A DNA stretch of 64,000 nucleotides from Calliopsis andreniformis (Eukaryota > Arthropoda > Insecta > Hymenoptera > Andrenidae), in NCBI RefSeq assembly GCF_051401765.1, contig NW_027480482.1, forward strand, positions 434,001 to 498,000, written 5' to 3'. The stretch's first letter is position 1. Each line of letters starts with the position of its first letter. Below the pieces are notes generated by a model. The model was not told the origin of the DNA. It made no database searches and worked only from the letters and a program-made list of their open reading frames with translations. The position numbers were made by a program, and so were the translations under genes. Positions 63,056 through 64,000 of the stretch are shown one piece after another.

Positions 63056-64000
63056 TTGGGGATTGAGGATTGAGGATTGAGGATTGAAGATTGAGGATTG
63101 GGGACTGAGTGTTGAGTGTTCAGTGATGAGAATTGATGTTTGTGCATAGAGATTTGAAGATTGCAGATTGAGTATTTATTATTGAAAACTGTGAATTGAT
63201 GATATTGTATTGAGGATTGAGAATTGACAACTGATTGTTGAGGACTGAGGTCTAAAGATTGAGGATTCAGGATTGAAGATTGAGGATTGGGTATTGAGGA
63301 TTGAAGAATGAGGATTGAGGTTTGAGGAACGAGGATTGAGGATTGAGAATTGAGGACTGAGGATTGACGATTGAGTATTGAGGACTGAGGATTGATGACT
63401 GAGGATTGAGGATTGAGGAATGAGGATTGAGGATTGAGGATTGAAGATTGAGTATTGAGGATTGAGGATTGAGGATTGAGGATTGAGGATTGGGTATTGA
63501 GGATTGAAGAATGAGGATTGACGATTCAGGGTTGAGGATTGAGGATTGAAGATTGAGTATTGAGGATTGAAGGTTGGCGATTGAGGATTGAGGATTGTGG
63601 ATTGAGGATTGAGGGTTGAGGATTGAAGATTGAGTTTTGAGGATTGAAGACTGAGTATTCAGGATTGAAGATTGAGGATTGAGGATTGAGGCTTGAGGAT
63701 TGAGGATTGAGGATTGAAGGTTGAGGATTGGGGATTGAGGATTGAGGATTGACAACAGATTGTTGAGGACTGAGAGCTGAAGATTGAGGATTCAGGATTG
63801 AGGTTTCAGAATTGAGGTTTGAGGACTGAGGATTAAGGATTGAAGATTGAGGTTTGAGGATTGAGGATTGAGAATTGAGAATTGAGGATGAGGACTGAGG
63901 GTTGAGGATTGAGGATTGAGGATTGAAGATTCAGTATGGAGGATTGAAGATTGAGGATTGAGGATTGACGATTGAAGATTGAGGATTGAGTATTGAAGAT

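Larger units (their letters stand above)
1..64000 (+). repeat. Degenerate 7-bp satellite array, consensus TTGAGGA, filling the window
   Basis: Every part of the window resolves into 7-bp units close to TTGAGGA. Common variants are TTGAAGA, TTGAGTA, TTGATGA, TTGAGAA, TTGGGGA, CTGAGGA and TTGAGGG. Short runs of exact consensus units alternate with diverged units that stay in the 7-bp register. The main register breaks are recurrent 6-bp units, for example GAGGAC in the string gattgaggatgaggactgag. Orientation is constant, with G, A and T common and C rare on the + strand. Both window edges lie inside the array, so its true length exceeds 64 kb. I found no gene, RNA gene or mobile element inside it. 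It is most plausibly eukaryotic satellite DNA, but the host cannot be told from this sequence. Confidence 0.98.

Noticed and set aside
1..64000. Dozens of - strand open frames of 60 to 388 codons as a repeat-protein gene family
   Set aside because: All consist of the translated 7-bp repeat and overlap in more than one frame. They have no shared ends, start or promoter context, and they lengthen or shorten with heptamer indels. Their openness follows from the absence of stops in the - strand consensus.
1..64000. Telomeric or interstitial telomeric repeat
   Set aside because: TTGAGGA differs at two positions from the plant-type TTTAGGG and from other canonical telomere units. No run of a canonical telomere repeat was seen, and the strong degeneracy is not typical of telomerase-made DNA.
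1..64000. Cyanobacterial short tandemly repeated heptamers as the source
   Set aside because: Heptamer repeats of related composition are known in filamentous cyanobacteria, but those I know of are short and lie between genes. A gene-free 64 kb with nested higher-order repeats does not fit. Kept only as a possibility.

Overview
The whole 64 kb is one uninterrupted array of a degenerate 7-bp tandem repeat. On the + strand the consensus unit is TTGAGGA (equivalently ATTGAGG); on the - strand it is TCCTCAA. I see no unique sequence, recognisable protein-coding gene, rRNA, tRNA, transposon, CRISPR array or promoter anywhere. Orientation never switches: the + strand is G- and purine-rich and very poor in C from end to end. 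All long open frames lie on the - strand and are by-products of the repeat. Three 7-bp units make seven codons without a stop, read as a heptapeptide of the type ILNPQSS in all three frames, whereas the + strand has TGA every seventh codon in every frame.

Over the 7-bp base level lies a rich higher-order structure. Diverged units form recognisable landmark modules, and blocks of about 0.7 to 7 kb recur at fixed offsets, often nearly identical. Region I (1 to about 15.2 kb) is a mosaic of dispersed duplicates at offsets near 2.09, 3.52, 4.86/5.12 and 7.21 kb. Region II (about 15.25 to 30 kb) has clusters of about 1-kb units (897 to 1043 bp), each cluster set in a roughly 5.8-kb higher-order repeat present in two full copies and one partial copy. 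Region III (about 30.56 to 51 kb) is dominated by a 10,421-bp offset that encloses 3,181-bp and 2,581-bp tandem duplications. Region IV (about 51.3 kb to the end) carries blocks repeated at 714/721, 3,794, 4,471/4,478 and 8,265 bp.

Organism: a pure satellite of this length with nested higher-order repeats fits eukaryotic heterochromatin (pericentromeric, subtelomeric or another satellite block) in a long-read assembly. This is inference. Short heptamer tandem repeats are also known in filamentous cyanobacteria, and nothing here gives a taxon marker. No genes work together in this window; its interest lies in how the array is built and has expanded.
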